Shown piece after piece: positions 1 through 11,401 of a DNA stretch of 64,000 nt (the first letter of the stretch is position 1; each line of letters begins with the position of its first letter). Both the position numbers and the translations under genes were made by a program. A model generated the notes under the pieces. It was not told the DNA's origin. It was given only the letters and a program-made list of their open reading frames with translations, and searched no databases. Source of the stretch: Liolophura sinensis (lineage: Eukaryota > Mollusca > Polyplacophora > Chitonida > Chitonidae); assembly GCF_032854445.1 (NCBI RefSeq), contig NC_088302.1, forward strand, positions 30,101,979 through 30,165,978, written 5' to 3'.

Positions 1-829
1 GCTAACTGTTCACAGGCATCATCAGGTAATGTGCTATTTCTCTTCCACCACCATTTATTGTCTTTCCCTTTTACAAAATACCACATGAAAAGCTTTCATG
101 CTTGTGAAAGAAATTCTGTTTACTGAAAAATACAAAACTGTGTTGAACGGAAATCACCGTTCCTAATCATACGTCATATCCAAACAGTATATGAGTTATT
201 CTTACTCTGTATTTTATTGGCAATAATTGGGACTCCCACAATATCATTATGTATTGATTGCCATGCTACATACGGCATAGTTCGTGTTTATGCAATAAAA
301 TACGATACATAATACTCATTTTTCCTGAAATATAAACTCTGTCTGAAAATAGCGAGAAATTTCCGGAAGTATAGACAGATTTGACAGTCTTGATCCTACC
401 ATGTCTCTTTAAACGGTTGGGGGTTCGCATCGCGAGCAATAAAGTGGTCACTATGACGGTGACCTATTTTTCGTATAAGGAAAATCGTACTGTACTCACA
501 AACCTGGGTGATTTTGTATACATGAGGCAAATGCTTCAGTTTGTCTGACTATTCTCTACCGTGAAAGTCTTTATTATAGGTATAGATGTAATAATAATAA
601 TTACCGGTACACAAAAACATAATATTTGTTTACAGAAATCAAACCAGACATTGTGTGTGCCTTCACCGCCACCTCTGTACGGTGTAAGGTGCTACACCTT
701 AATCCTATAAACCTTGACATGCATGCATGACGTCACTTGACGCCAAATATGTACATGCATACATGTATATATGTGTACAAACTATTTTTGTAAGCATAAA
801 GAACACTTCCAATACAATTTCCTTAGTGT
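1..829. other. Non-coding stretch, nothing recognised
   Basis: AT-rich sequence with only short open frames on both strands and no frame with recognisable motifs. No RNA gene, promoter or element termini were seen. Confidence 0.5.
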
Positions 830-1460
830 TCAGTCCTATGAAAATCTTATTGGAGATACTTCATCTGTACTTACATAACTTTGCTCAGTTACGGAAATCT
901 TATAGCTGATGTATTATCTATACTTACAAAGCTATAGCTCAATTACGGAAATCTTATTAGAGATGCATTATCTATATGTTTAGAAAGAAAAGCTCAGTTA
1001 TACGGAAGTCTTATTGGAGATGTATTAGGTCTGTCTACACTTATAAAGCTAAGCTCAGTTACGGAAATCTTATTGAAGATGTATTATCTATTCTAATAAA
1101 GCTAAACTGAGCTGTACGGAAATCGCATGGGAGATGTATTATATATGTGTATATGTGTACAAAGCTAAGCTTAATGGCGGAGAGTTCAAGTCCAGCTCAT
1201 GCTGGCTTCCACTCCGGCCGTACGTGGGAAGGTCTGCCAGCAACCTGCGGATGGTCGTGGGTTTCCCCCGGGCTGTGCCCGGTTTCCACCCACCATAATG
1301 CCGTCGTATAAGTGAAATATTCTTGAGTACGGCGTAAAACACCAATCTAATAAATAAATAAATCAATGGCGGAAGTCTTATTGGAGATCAATTGTCTATG
1401 TTTATAAAGCTAAGCTTAATTACGGAAAACTTACTGGAGGTGTATGTAACTAGTGGCTGC
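830..1460. repeat. Degenerate minisatellite of ~55-63 bp, split by a SINE
   Basis: About seven diverged copies of a unit built on ACGGAAATCTTATTGGAGATG followed by ATTATCTA and AAAGCTAAGCTCAGTT. Copies start near 839, 891, 954, 1001, 1061 and 1115, and resume near 1369 and 1423 after the SINE at 1182-1364. The array was already present when the SINE landed in it. Confidence 0.8.
1182..1364 (+). mobile_element. tRNA-derived SINE, 5'-truncated, with target-site duplication
   Basis: Begins at a B-box-like GAGTTCAAGTCC and runs through the conserved body (AGCTCATGCTGGCTTCC ... GGCGTAAAACACCAAT) to an AATAAATAAATAAAT tail, so the element reads on the plus strand. It is flanked by a 9-bp direct repeat AATGGCGGA (1173-1181 and 1365-1373). 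The same family occurs at least eight more times in this window. Confidence 0.85.
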
Positions 1461-2640
1461 AAAGCCAGATTCAAGCCATATTCACACAAATATGGGTTAT
1501 GACGGTAAAACGTAGATGTCCCGTATATGTAATTACGATGGTCCTGTTGTTATTGGACCAACATTGGCGCGAGTCTCGTGTTTTACCCTGTAACTTGAAA
1601 GGATTTATAGCTAGAATGCTCAAACAGACTGAAAGTATGTTTCTTGAAATCGGCTTCAGATGCCCTGGTGACAACATAGATGATCCTTAGGCCTACGCTT
1701 TTCCACAGCAAAATTGCTCGGTGTTGGGTAAGAACGTAACAACTTTTATTATTATTATTAATATTGTTATTTTTTGTTATTTTTTTTTTTGTTTGTTTGT
1801 TTATTTTTTGTTTTTTGTTTTTTTTTTTTTGTTTTTGTTTTTTCTTTTGTAATTACCCACGACTTTATATTGAAACACCCCAACAGCTGAATACACTTTG
1901 TCTGGCTTTGGGTTCAGACAGCTGTAGTAACTTTAGTACGAAGCCAGTGTTGTCTCCCGTTATCATACTCTTCTTTAGGAAAGCGTACGAAAGAAGAGAT
2001 GTCAAAATTTCGGGAAGACAAGTCTAACCAGTTGGTGGGTTGGTATTACGAAACTCCTTGAAGAGCGATGGACGAGGTAACTTGGTGATTTTAAGGGCTG
2101 TGTTATGTATTCTGGTATTTTACCACATTTCAGAAATTGCCGTCTGAATAAACTTGTGAAGGCATTTATTCGATAGCGGGTTGTCAACGTCAGTAACAAG
2201 TAATCACGTTTAAACAGTTTAATTTAATCACCAGTCTGTATCGTGTACAGCTATTAATCTAAGAATAGCTAAATCTTTATTTTATGTAAGTTTCACGTAG
2301 TATACCAATTTGTAGGTCAGACATCGCCATCTTTCAGACTCGTGACCAAACAGGCGACCAGATTTACAGCTTACATCTGTAGAAGTTAAATTATATGTAT
2401 AACCTCTAACCAGTGTGTTTAATCTTAGCAGAAAAAATTAATTAGTTACCGCTACATGATAACGACCAAGTGTTATAAACTGGACATGAATTCAAACTGA
2501 TTAGGCTTACGTAAGTCATATTAATTAGTATGTATGATTAGCGTCTTAATCATGCAATCATTTTTGGTTTGTCTTCCATTCAAGAACACTTGCTGTTCGT
2601 CCTTAAAAAGCAATTCTGTAAGTGTGATTTACACCAGTAA
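1461..2640. other. Intergenic/intronic stretch with a T-rich tract
   Basis: No supported gene. 1741-1855 is a low-complexity T/G tract; the frame through it encodes only Phe/Cys/Leu and is not a protein. The rest may be intron of the gene ending at 2986. Confidence 0.45.
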
Positions 2641-2770
2641 GGTTTTGTCTCTCCAGCCATCAGATGTATGGACATTTTGATTTACATAAGTAATGGTCCC
2701 GCTTTCCAGCCACAAGCCTATAAGATGTATGGACAGAGTAATTTTGATCAGTAATTTTCTCTCTTTTCAG

Positions 2771-2986
2771 CCGCCAGCATATCAGATGTATGGACAGAGT
2801 ACACCTGCTGTGGTGCAGCGAGAGACTGCAGCAGCAGACCCAGATCATGTCATTATGACAGGGGCTAGTGATGGGGACATTATGGTGTATCACGTCCCGG
2901 ATGGTGTACCCAACGAGGCCCCTCCCGCCTACCCTGACTCAGTGCCACCAGGTACACAAAGGACATCGCCAAGGGGGAATCAATAA
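2771..2986 (+). CDS. Last exon of an unidentified gene with two PPAY motifs
   Basis: A polypyrimidine tract and TTTTCAG end at 2770. The open frame from there gives a 71-residue C-terminal tail that starts PPAYQMYGQ and stops at TAA 2984-2986. It is Pro/Asp-rich, has no membrane segment, and carries two PPAY motifs (residues 1-4 and about 53-56), the kind of site WW-domain proteins bind. Tails like this are common on small single-pass membrane adaptors of the Shisa/WBP type, but no diagnostic domain is visible here, so the family is not assigned. Earlier exons would lie upstream and were not recognised. ATTAAA and AATAAA signals lie downstream near 3053 and 3343. Two degenerate copies of the acceptor plus exon start precede the exon. 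Confidence 0.6.
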   Translation, partial: PPAYQMYGQSTPAVVQRETAAADPDHVIMTGASDGDIMVYHVPDGVPNEAPPAYPDSVPPGTQRTSPRGNQ

Positions 2987-3498
2987 TATGTTCTAATACT
3001 AGACTACAAGTCATCTGATTTTTTTTTTCTTTTTTGGATTTTTGTTTAACTTTTATTAAAGTCTCTTGGTCATGTACAACAAGATTTATGTGTATGTACT
3101 TCTATTCAAAATTTTATTTCCAAACTGTTTTGTTTTAACTAGCCTACTATATGTTTGATCAGCCTTGATTGCATATTTGATCACAGACATGTTTATCTGT
3201 AACTTTATGCTGCAATAAGATTTGTTTGGCACATCAAACATACATGTCAACATTTTTACAACATCCAACCTATATACTTTCACACTGTACATATACAATT
3301 TCACCTATGGGTTTAATTAATGATCTTTTGCTCTCCTATTTCTCAATAAAATTAGCCATCTTATGTCAACTAAATTTTTTGAGTGTCTAAATGTCTCTTT
3401 ATTGGGTTGTGTTTTTAGCTAACATGGCTAAAGAATGGCTCAGCCCTGACCAATGAGGTTGTAGGTTCAAAGCCAAATCTAGTGGTTTTTTAGTTGTT
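2987..3498 (+). other. Probable 3' UTR / downstream flank of the PPAY exon
   Basis: AT-rich sequence with an ATTAAA near 3053 and an AATAAA near 3343 and no open frame of note. The UTR end is not determinable from sequence alone. Confidence 0.4.
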
Positions 3499-3698
3499 NN
3501 NNNNNNNNNNNNNNNNNNNNNNNNNNNNNNNNNNNNNNNNNNNNNNNNNNNNNNNNNNNNNNNNNNNNNNNNNNNNNNNNNNNNNNNNNNNNNNNNNNNN
3601 NNNNNNNNNNNNNNNNNNNNNNNNNNNNNNNNNNNNNNNNNNNNNNNNNNNNNNNNNNNNNNNNNNNNNNNNNNNNNNNNNNNNNNNNNNNNNNNNNN
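3499..3698. other. Assembly gap (200 N)
   Basis: Exactly 200 undetermined bases, the size commonly used as a placeholder, so the real gap length is unknown. Open frames read through the N run are meaningless. Confidence 0.99.
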
Positions 3699-5225
3699 GT
3701 TCAATTGGTTTACTTTCGTTTCAAGTTTGTCCCTCTGGTAGCTGTTCAACACAAGGTGTTAAAGATAACTATAAAAAATTTGAGATTATTTCAAGAGGAT
3801 GCCTTTCTCGACAGTTAAAGTAAAAGAAAAAAATATGAAATAAAGTTCATCATACATACAACGTAAAACTATGCATAAATATACTATGCATTTATTTTTT
3901 TTAGACTTTTGTGAAGAGAGTTAAAGCCATTTAAACCATTTTGAATTCTAAAGTGGGCTTTATGGACCATACTATCAGAGTTTAGGAACTCTGACATCAC
4001 AGGAAGTTTTTCCAACTTAAATCACTACACTGAATGTTGTCATAACTCTTTTAACCCATGAGTAAAAGATAACTGAAATAACATTCTCAAGAATTCCTTC
4101 CTTCTGGTGCAAAACAGGAAAAAAATACTGTCATTATGGCCCCTAAAACCTATGCCTTTCAATACTCTAAAAAAAAAATCTAAAAAAATAAATGAAAGTA
4201 TTTTTACAGGTAGTTTTCAGCGGTCTGTATGATGAACCTTACTTCATATTTTAACTTTCTTTTACTTTAAATATCAACTACATCCGTTACATTCTTGCAA
4301 AACATGCTACTATGGATAACTCCTTCTTAACCCCTCTGTTTACATATGTTGTATTACGTTATAGTGGATTTGCATTGTCCTTGAATCCTAGCCGATTTAT
4401 GATATTACAGGTAAAGCTAACTTGAAGGATGTTTGTTCAATTAATGATTTTTGTTCAGGTTATGGTAATACAAATACAGTGGCAAATTTACCAAGTATAA
4501 ACCTTTTTTGTGATCTGAATATATTTCTGTATTTATTGCTTTTATTTTACAATAAACTGATTTGTTACAAGTACGCCTTAGTTTTTTTGTCATATCCCAT
4601 TACCTACTGTGAATAGGACGAGCTAGAATAGACTGCCAAAAGTTTCAACAGAAATCAATGCGTTTGTGTTTTCTCCATTTCTTCTGCAATTCTGCACCTG
4701 ATGGAAAAATCAATGATTACAAATCAGTCGTATTTGGCATCTTTATCAAACCTTCGTTGAAGACCACTTAATTCCCACCATCTTGTATCATGTCCAAGTC
4801 TCTCAGGTGAGCAAGTTCATCAACAACTTGCCAAAGGTGGCTGTTTTACTCAGGACACGCTGATGTTCTCTTATACATTTAAGTGACCATCATGTAATTG
4901 AAAAATTCTTGACAGGTCTATGAAATCTTGGAGGCTATATATACCCCCATGGCGCAATACAACAAGTACCAGAAAACAAAACAGAGAAATGCTGTGGTTT
5001 TATGATGTTTGTATTTCGCAAGAGGTGGAATGTTTACTAATATATGTATGTTGTACCCTGACCTCGTATTGGCCCATGTTATTTACCCCTGACATTCCAT
5101 AAATATACTTTGGTTTGAATTCTTTGATTAGAACTCTGATACTGCGTTCCATATCTTATAATGGTACGGACTACATCATAGGTGCCTATATCACCCAGGA
5201 ACTTAAGCTTGGTTCCCCAAGAATC
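3699..5225. other. Non-coding stretch, nothing recognised
   Basis: AT-rich, with runs of A and T, short frames only, and no recognisable motif or repeat family apart from simple A/T tracts. Confidence 0.45.
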
Positions 5226-5442
5226 GGCGCGACGAAATGGCCCAGAAGCCTCTCACGAATGCGATCGTTGTGAGTCCCTGTCCAGCTCATGCTGGCTTCC
5301 TCCCCAGCCTTATTACGTGGGAAAGTCTGCGTGCAACCTACGGATGGTCGTGGGTTGCCCTCGGGCTCTGTCCGGTTTTCTCCCACCAAAGTGCTGGCCA
5401 CGACTTATCACCCGTATAAGTCCTCACAAATCAAATAAATAA
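5226..5442 (+). mobile_element. tRNA-derived SINE, near full length, diverged
   Basis: Contains the family body (CCAGCTCATGCTGGCTTCC, then GGATGGTCGTGGG) and ends in AAATAAATAAATAAAG. About 50 bp of head sequence before the B-box region is kept (AAGCCTCTCACGAATGCG). It lies just left of the tandem kinase array. Confidence 0.75.
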
Positions 5443-5680
5443 ATAAAGAAAATTAGCGGTTTCCCACCGGTAGGTCATTTATCGGGCTGGATGTATGAGA
5501 CCTAGATATTCCTGTCTAACAGTAGTCGGGTTTCCTGACATATTCTGCGCACGTCGAATGTGCTAAAGCGATTTGCGCCATCTGAGGTCAGGGGCAGGGG
5601 TCCAGCCAAGTCTAACAGCTGATTATCATGCCGTCATACTAAAATGACGACATATCATTCTGTTAATGAAGAGCGATGAC

Positions 5681-5790
5681 GTCTCGCACGTGAGATGACG
5701 TCAGATCTTTATGACGTCAAAAATCAGAACCGACAGTGTGGCCATTTCTCAAGAAATATGGACGTGAAAACCACACGGTTTTAAGCTCGC
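5681..5790 (+). promoter_or_regulatory. Kinase unit 1 promoter: E-box, two CREs, altered TATA
   Basis: CACGTG at 5686-5691 and palindromic TGACGTCA at 5695-5702 and 5711-5718 (16 bp apart) lie 120-160 bp before the start codon at 5842. At the place where the other three units read TTTTATAC, this unit reads TTTTAAGC (5779-5786), so its TATA-like box is altered. CRE sites bind CREB/ATF bZIP factors; use here is inference. Confidence 0.65.
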
Positions 5791-5841
5791 TCTCTTAAAT
5801 CTGATCTTAGTAGCGATTTTTGGCAGAGACCATCATCAGAA

Positions 5842-8800
5842 ATGGAGTCAAATAATGCACGAAAGGTCAGTGCGACTAAATATCATATAGGTTAATCCAT
5901 ATTAACATCAAATTTTCAAGTTTTTAAAATGTGAAATGCCTGATGTTTTACTTTGTTTACTTTGCATTTTATTCACCTAGTTCGAGGTTGCAAACAAAAG
6001 GCTAGGCTTACTTTGTGAATCTGATATTCACATCTCTAGATGATCTTTCAAAACTATCCTTAGTGATGTACATCAGTCGATAATAAAATATTTTGTTCAT
6101 CTAAATAAGAAAAGTATGACGGGTTATGGAATACATCCAAGTCTACGTGTGGTCAACGTTTAGTTACTGGGTGTTTTGTACGGAAAATAGTCAATGGCAC
6201 AGGAATAATTTCAGCTAACAAGGATATGACAACTTTACGCAAACAGTGCGCTGAGATTCCTCGTGAAAACCATTGAAAAACATACTTAACATCACAACAA
6301 TAAATGTGAGACCAATGTTAAATGTTTGATCGTTAAAATGGTTAGACCTAACAGTAATGATATGAGGGATGTGCCGGACTATCTTGTATATTCCGACCCC
6401 AGATTTCCCTCAGGATGTAGTGGAATGACTAAAGGTGCAGACATTCATAAGGGGGTCGTAAATAAGTGAAGACATTCATACTACATATATTTGTCTTTAT
6501 ATTAACTCGGTATAAACTCATAGAACGTCCGCATCTATATCGTTGTTCTAGCTATTGTTCCAGCGCCGACGTGACAGAAACTAAGGCAGAACGTCTTTCA
6601 CATCTTGGCAGAGTTTATTTGTTTCATAAATATAGTCTAGATAAATAGATGTCTTTCTAAATCAGATTTTAAACAACGATAGCCTTAAAACTTTATTCTA
6701 CAAATATATAGGGCCTAGTCGACATACACATTAATTCAAAATTATTTCAGAGTCAGGTAGAGAAAATGCCTTGTTTTTTAAAATCAGAAACGACAGTTTT
6801 ACAGTGCAATGTCGTACATTTATTATAATTAATTTATATATGCCTAGTCTTGATTTTCACTTTCAAAAGTCCCTTCCAGTATTACATTAGTCGACTGAAT
6901 TGTCAACATATTTGAAATTATTGTTTTCTGTTCAACAGTGGGTTGGGTCAGATCAATCCGGACCACAGCAGTACCAAAGAAGACTAGATGTCGATTTCGA
7001 CACTCCTTGGAATCGTACATCTTATCCTAGAAGGCCCCCTTACTACCAGTATATCCACCCACGTGAGGCACGTGACTATACAAGAAACCCGCTACAACTA
7101 CTACCAGGTAGGCCTATAAAAAATGTGCACTGTTATACTTTGTGTGTTAGATACTCATTACTCTGGTTAAGAAATTCAAGTTCCTCACGGTATATTTTTG
7201 GCATCGATCTTTGAATGCCTTCATACCCCGTTTCTTCATGACTGAAACTAACTATAGAACAATTGACAAATGTACATACATATAAAATTCAAAGAAAAAT
7301 GGATAATTTTATCATATATACTGAACAAGTGCTGTAAATTTATTCTCACACGTTTATATATATATATTAACTGTATATCCACAGGGTTATGGAGGAGGTG
7401 ACTGGTATCAGAGCCCTATGTACCCTGACCCCAATGCACTGCCGCAGTACCGTAGTTCACGGCAGGCATGGAACTCTCACCCCCAGGTTGTTTGTCCACA
7501 GGGTTATGGAGGAGGTGACTGGTATCACAGCCCTGTGTACCCGGACCCTAATGTACAGCGCCAGTACCATGGCTCAGGACACCCTCGTGCAGAATACCAC
7601 AGGTCTGACGAGGTAGGTTCACTTTGTGTGTATCTAAGAGACCAAGCTTCATCTGTCAGACATAGTACATTTGGCTCACGCCTGTCAGTAAAGGTGCTGC
7701 ATCCAACTCACAATATGATCGTTAAATTTCTAGCTTTTATATACACAACCAAAAGTCAAATACACGACCATTTTCTAAAACTTAAAGTTCAGATTAAAAG
7801 AGCAATTTAGTCTCCGATTGCAACCAAAACCATTTCAGTCCAAATTTAAATCAATGACAACTATATAATCCTGTTTCTAAACCAAAAATGAGCACTTCAA
7901 ATACGATACCATTTTTAATAATAGCCTTTTTAATTTAGATAAAATTAAACTGAACTAAGCGCAGAGCTTGTCCTCGACAAGATTCAGAACCATGCAGTAA
8001 TAAATAATATGTTATAATAAATAGTTGGTTTTTGTTTCCTTCTCTGCTTCACAGGTAAATCTTGGCGGTGAGGAACTGTCATCATCAACAAGGCCTGTGG
8101 TCAGGCGGCTGTTTGTCCACAAACCTGATGCTGTCCACGTTAACCGTACGGTACAATCTACAGGGCCAACCCAAGGTCTGGCAAGTCTGCCACGAGGAGT
8201 ACCGCCAAGTAAAGGCTCTACCCAGATATCACCCGTAGATTTGTCCGTGAAGCAAGCTGGGGAGAGCAGAAAACAGCCGGGCCCACGAAAACGACAGAGA
8301 CCAAAATCTATCTCCCCTGGGACCCAGCCCGAGCCCAAACGTCCAGAGCTTAGGGTACCATCCGTCCCCAAGCCACCAGCCCCTTCCCGATCTGACTCGC
8401 CGACTCAGCCAAGACAGTTCACACTTACGGCTTCACTAAGTACTGTGTCCATCCCTAGTATTTCCCGCACCGATCTGGACTTGGAATACCTGGACGATGG
8501 AGCCTGTGACATTCTTGGTGAAGGCGGCTATGGATACGTCCAGCGCGGCAGGCTTGAGCAAGACGAGATGGCGACGAACATTGCCGCCAAATTCTTTAAG
8601 CCGAACCGGGCGTCTGTGGAGGAAATCGAAAGGGAGGCAAAGATACAGCGGTACCTACAAGACACCGGAGCTGTACCCAAAGTCCACGGGCTCATCAACA
8701 TGGCTAGCAAGGGCGGCGATCCCATTCTGGTCCAGGAGTGTGTTGGTCAGGGAACAACTGTAGAGGATTTAATGGCCAGAGGGGCCGACAGAAAGACATG

Positions 8801-9215
8801 GCTGCAATTTACTCTACAAGCGGCCCAGGGACTGCAGAAAATCCACCAGAAAGGCGTCCTTCTGAACGACATAAAGTTCGACAACATCCTCTTGGACGAG
8901 AGTCTAGAGTCCCTCAAGGTGAAATTTGTGGACATGGGTATGGCAACTTTTAACTCCAGCTACACCAGTACTGTGAAACCCGCCGACATGGTGGACTGTC
9001 ATCACATTGCCCCGGAAGTTGTTAATCAAGCGCCGTCTAGCGTCAAGTCAGACCTGTACAGCCTGGGTTACGTCTTGCGTGTGATCGGGGAGGATGCTCA
9101 TCTGCCAGACTTGGAAATGTTGGGGTCCTTGTTGATGCGTGACAATCCTGCTCAACGACTGAGTCTTCCAGTTTTCATAAAGTGTGTGGAATTTTTCATG
9201 AATTCTTGTAACTGA
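5842..9215 (+). pseudogene. Kinase gene, unit 1 (frameshifted in exon 2)
   Basis: Exons: 5842-5865 (MESNNARK), 6939-7107, 7385-7612, 8055-9215. Introns have GT-AG ends. Exon 2 is 169 nt here against 168 nt in the other three units, because of an extra G after AGAAACCC near 7091. Reading on, the frame meets a stop a few codons into exon 3, so the normal mRNA would give only about 70 residues. Exons 3 and 4 are open, and all exons are otherwise phase 0, so skipping exon 2 would restore a frame. Exon 3 has two GYGGGDWY modules. AATAAA lies at 9510-9515. With its altered TATA-like box, this copy is probably decaying, or is expressed only in an alternative form. Confidence 0.7.
8055..9215 (+). CDS. 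Unit 1 exon 4: divergent protein kinase domain
   Basis: 386 codons plus TGA. Residues 1-140 are Pro/Ser-rich with a basic NLS-like RKRQRPK (78-84). The kinase domain spans about 145-386: glycine loop G155-E-G-G-Y-G160, lysine K179 (IAAKFF), helix-C Glu among 189-194, catalytic loop LLNDIKFDN with D272, K274 and N277, metal-binding D293 in DMG, APE at 319-321, SDLYSLG with D333, and conserved R368. His and Arg of HRD are Leu and Asn, and Phe of DFG is Met. The residues needed for phosphotransfer are present, so catalysis is possible; the missing HRD Arg makes it a non-RD type. The exon begins after CTTCACAG. Substrate and family within the kinome are not recognised. Confidence 0.88.
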   Translation, partial: VNLGGEELSSSTRPVVRRLFVHKPDAVHVNRTVQSTGPTQGLASLPRGVPPSKGSTQISPVDLSVKQAGESRKQPGPRKRQRPKSISPGTQPEPKRPELRVPSVPKPPAPSRSDSPTQPRQFTLTASLSTVSIPSISRTDLDLEYLDDGACDILGEGGYGYVQRGRLEQDEMATNIAAKFFKPNRASVEEIEREAKIQRYLQDTGAVPKVHGLINMASKGGDPILVQECVGQGTTVEDLMARGADRKTWLQFTLQAAQGLQKIHQKGVLLNDIKFDNILLDESLESLKVKFVDMGMATFNSSYTSTVKPADMVDCHHIAPEVVNQAPSSVKSDLYSLGYVLRVIGEDAHLPDLEMLGSLLMRDNPAQRLSLPVFIKCVEFFMNSCN

Positions 9216-10059
9216 GTGCTCGGAGCTAATTCACCTGATAATATTGTCTGTGATAGAAACGATTGGGCAACAAAATCTACCTCAGGATGTTGCTCTGTTA
9301 TGTTATTTTCCGTTTTTACGGCCTTAAAAATGCTAAAGACGAGAAGCACACATACAGCACCTTGAAACACCCACATGTTCAGGTCAGACGTTCATTACAA
9401 TGAAACAAATCGTGAAGATATACATTTATTCTAGAAATGTTCAAAGGCGTTTTTGTATAGAACTGGACCAAAGTATTGGTTATTTCTTAGTATGTTTATA
9501 TTATTGAGAAATAAATGTACGCCGTCGACAGAAGTATTAATTTCCGCTGGTTCGGATATAGATGTATATTGAATTTTTATTACAATGTTCAAATTTATAC
9601 CTGTTATGAACATCATTTCTATATAGACGTCAAATTTTGCTACAGTTGTTGAATTTGTTAAATGTTATAGCAAAATGTCTTTCTACCATAAAGAAACCAT
9701 TTATTTGTATGGAAATTATGTCTATATATACATTCTCGATGAATACAGTATGATCTTTTATTTCTCTACAGCTGAAGTGTTTGTTGTGTATTTCCTTCTA
9801 CTCTTAATTCTTTTATGCCCTGTAACACATATTTTTCTCGTGTATACCAAGAACACTTTATTCATATTCAACTGCCCTTGCCTGTCGCGATTTCATTGTA
9901 GAATTATCGCTGACTCTATTGTGGCAGAGATGCATTTGCTTTCTCCATCTAAACACTTGAAAAAAAACTTCCACTCACCTTCATAAATTGAGCATGTCCA
10001 TTTTTACCCCAGGCATATAAATAGTGACGTATGGGTTACAGTGACATAAAGCTGCTTTG

Positions 10060-10640
10060 TGGATATGTACCTATGCCAAGAAATAGTTGCTCCCTCTGTT
10101 GACGACATGGTACGGAGGGAGGTCACCTGTTCGAATCCTCGGATCCTCGGAAGGGGCTCACCTCATGAGGTTTGTTAAGTACCTGTGGAGATACCTCTAA
10201 GATTTTTGTCATGTGCTAAAAGATAATCGATCGCTTCCACGAAACTTTGCCTAATTCCCTCCCTTTTCATTTGGTTTGTCAAGTACCTGGTGATACGCGA
10301 TCGTTTCCACCAGACACAGGCGGATTGCCTCCATCAGCAGTTCTTGCTTTAGGAGGGGTCACGTACATGGAGAGAAGCGGTCGTTTCTACCAGACAATAT
10401 CTGTCTGCTTCCTCCACTTACAGGCCTTGCTTCAGTAGGTTTGTCAAGCGCCTGGAGAGAAGCAGTCTTTCTCAACCTACAGGATGTTGGTCAATTAGTG
10501 TACATGCCATGGAGAGAAGAGACGGTTTCCACTAGACCCTTCCTGGTTTTCTCCACTAACAGGATGTTGGTCAATTAGGGTAGCCTACCTGGAGAAAATC
10601 GGTCGTTTCCACCAGACCCTGGCTGGTTTACTCTAATCCT
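10060..10640 (+). repeat. tRNA-like head followed by degenerate ~75-80 bp repeats, unit 1
   Basis: A head with a B-box-like CTGTTCGAATCC (about 10129) leads into five or six degenerate copies built on TTTGTCAAGTACCTGGAGA and CGGTCGTTTCCACCAGAC. The same block occurs at 17750-18260, 26500-27090 and 35150-35770. It looks like a SINE body that has been internally amplified. Confidence 0.65.
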
Positions 10641-11401
10641 GAGGGCCGATTAGTGAAACAAATACACCACATCACCACCAAATTATCATTTGCTTGCCTC
10701 GAGACATTTTAAAAAAAAAAGAGGAGACCACTCCATTTTTATATTGGAATATATCCTAATTACATTGTTCACATTCAGTAAGCATCCGAGGCACTTAAAT
10801 CTAAAATCATGAATAATTTGTTATCGCTAATAAAGTTGTAATGTGAGAGAGAAAAGTGCCTTTTATGACAAAATATCTGACCTTGTATTAGAGTCATCCG
10901 TTGCTAATTTATACTTTTCTTTAAAGGTGTTACAGCTTTATGTTGCTAATGTAAGGAGTGGTGATGCTGGTGTGAGGGGTAGCGATGCTAGTGTTACATC
11001 CACTCACAACGGGATATTAATCCGTAAGACGGCGTGAGAGAAAACAGTCCGCGGGAGCTCCCTCTATTGCGTGTCCGTTCCAACAATAACAACGTATTGA
11101 CTGGTAAGAGCGGATTAAGTTACGTATTTTGTCTGCATACCCATTTTACAGGATTAAATACAATAGTATGCTACACGAAATGCTCAAACTGACTTACGGA
11201 CGTCGCTGTTTTTTTTTTTTTGGTGTATCCGTACGTTTGTTTCAGATTCACAGAGAAGAGTGTAGCACTTGTAGTGGTCGTCCTGGGCAGGTATAGGCCT
11301 AAACATCTATCGAGGTGTACGAGGTGTATAAATTTTCTTGCAATGTTTTGTGTTGCCTTTGGGGTTATTTTTAATAGCTGTTCCCGCCTCTATCATATTT
11401 A

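Noticed and set aside
3399-3823. Two frames of more than 100 codons over 3400-3820
   Set aside because: They consist mostly of the 200-N gap.
9675-9986. Hydrophobic frame downstream of each kinase gene (also near 17322, 26130, 34845)
   Set aside because: It lies in the 3' flank, is cut by a stop and small indels in unit 4, and has no splice or start context of its own.
10125-10150. Possible tRNA gene from GTTCGAATCC
   Set aside because: Only a B-box-like segment; no cloverleaf could be drawn. It is the head of a SINE-like repeat.
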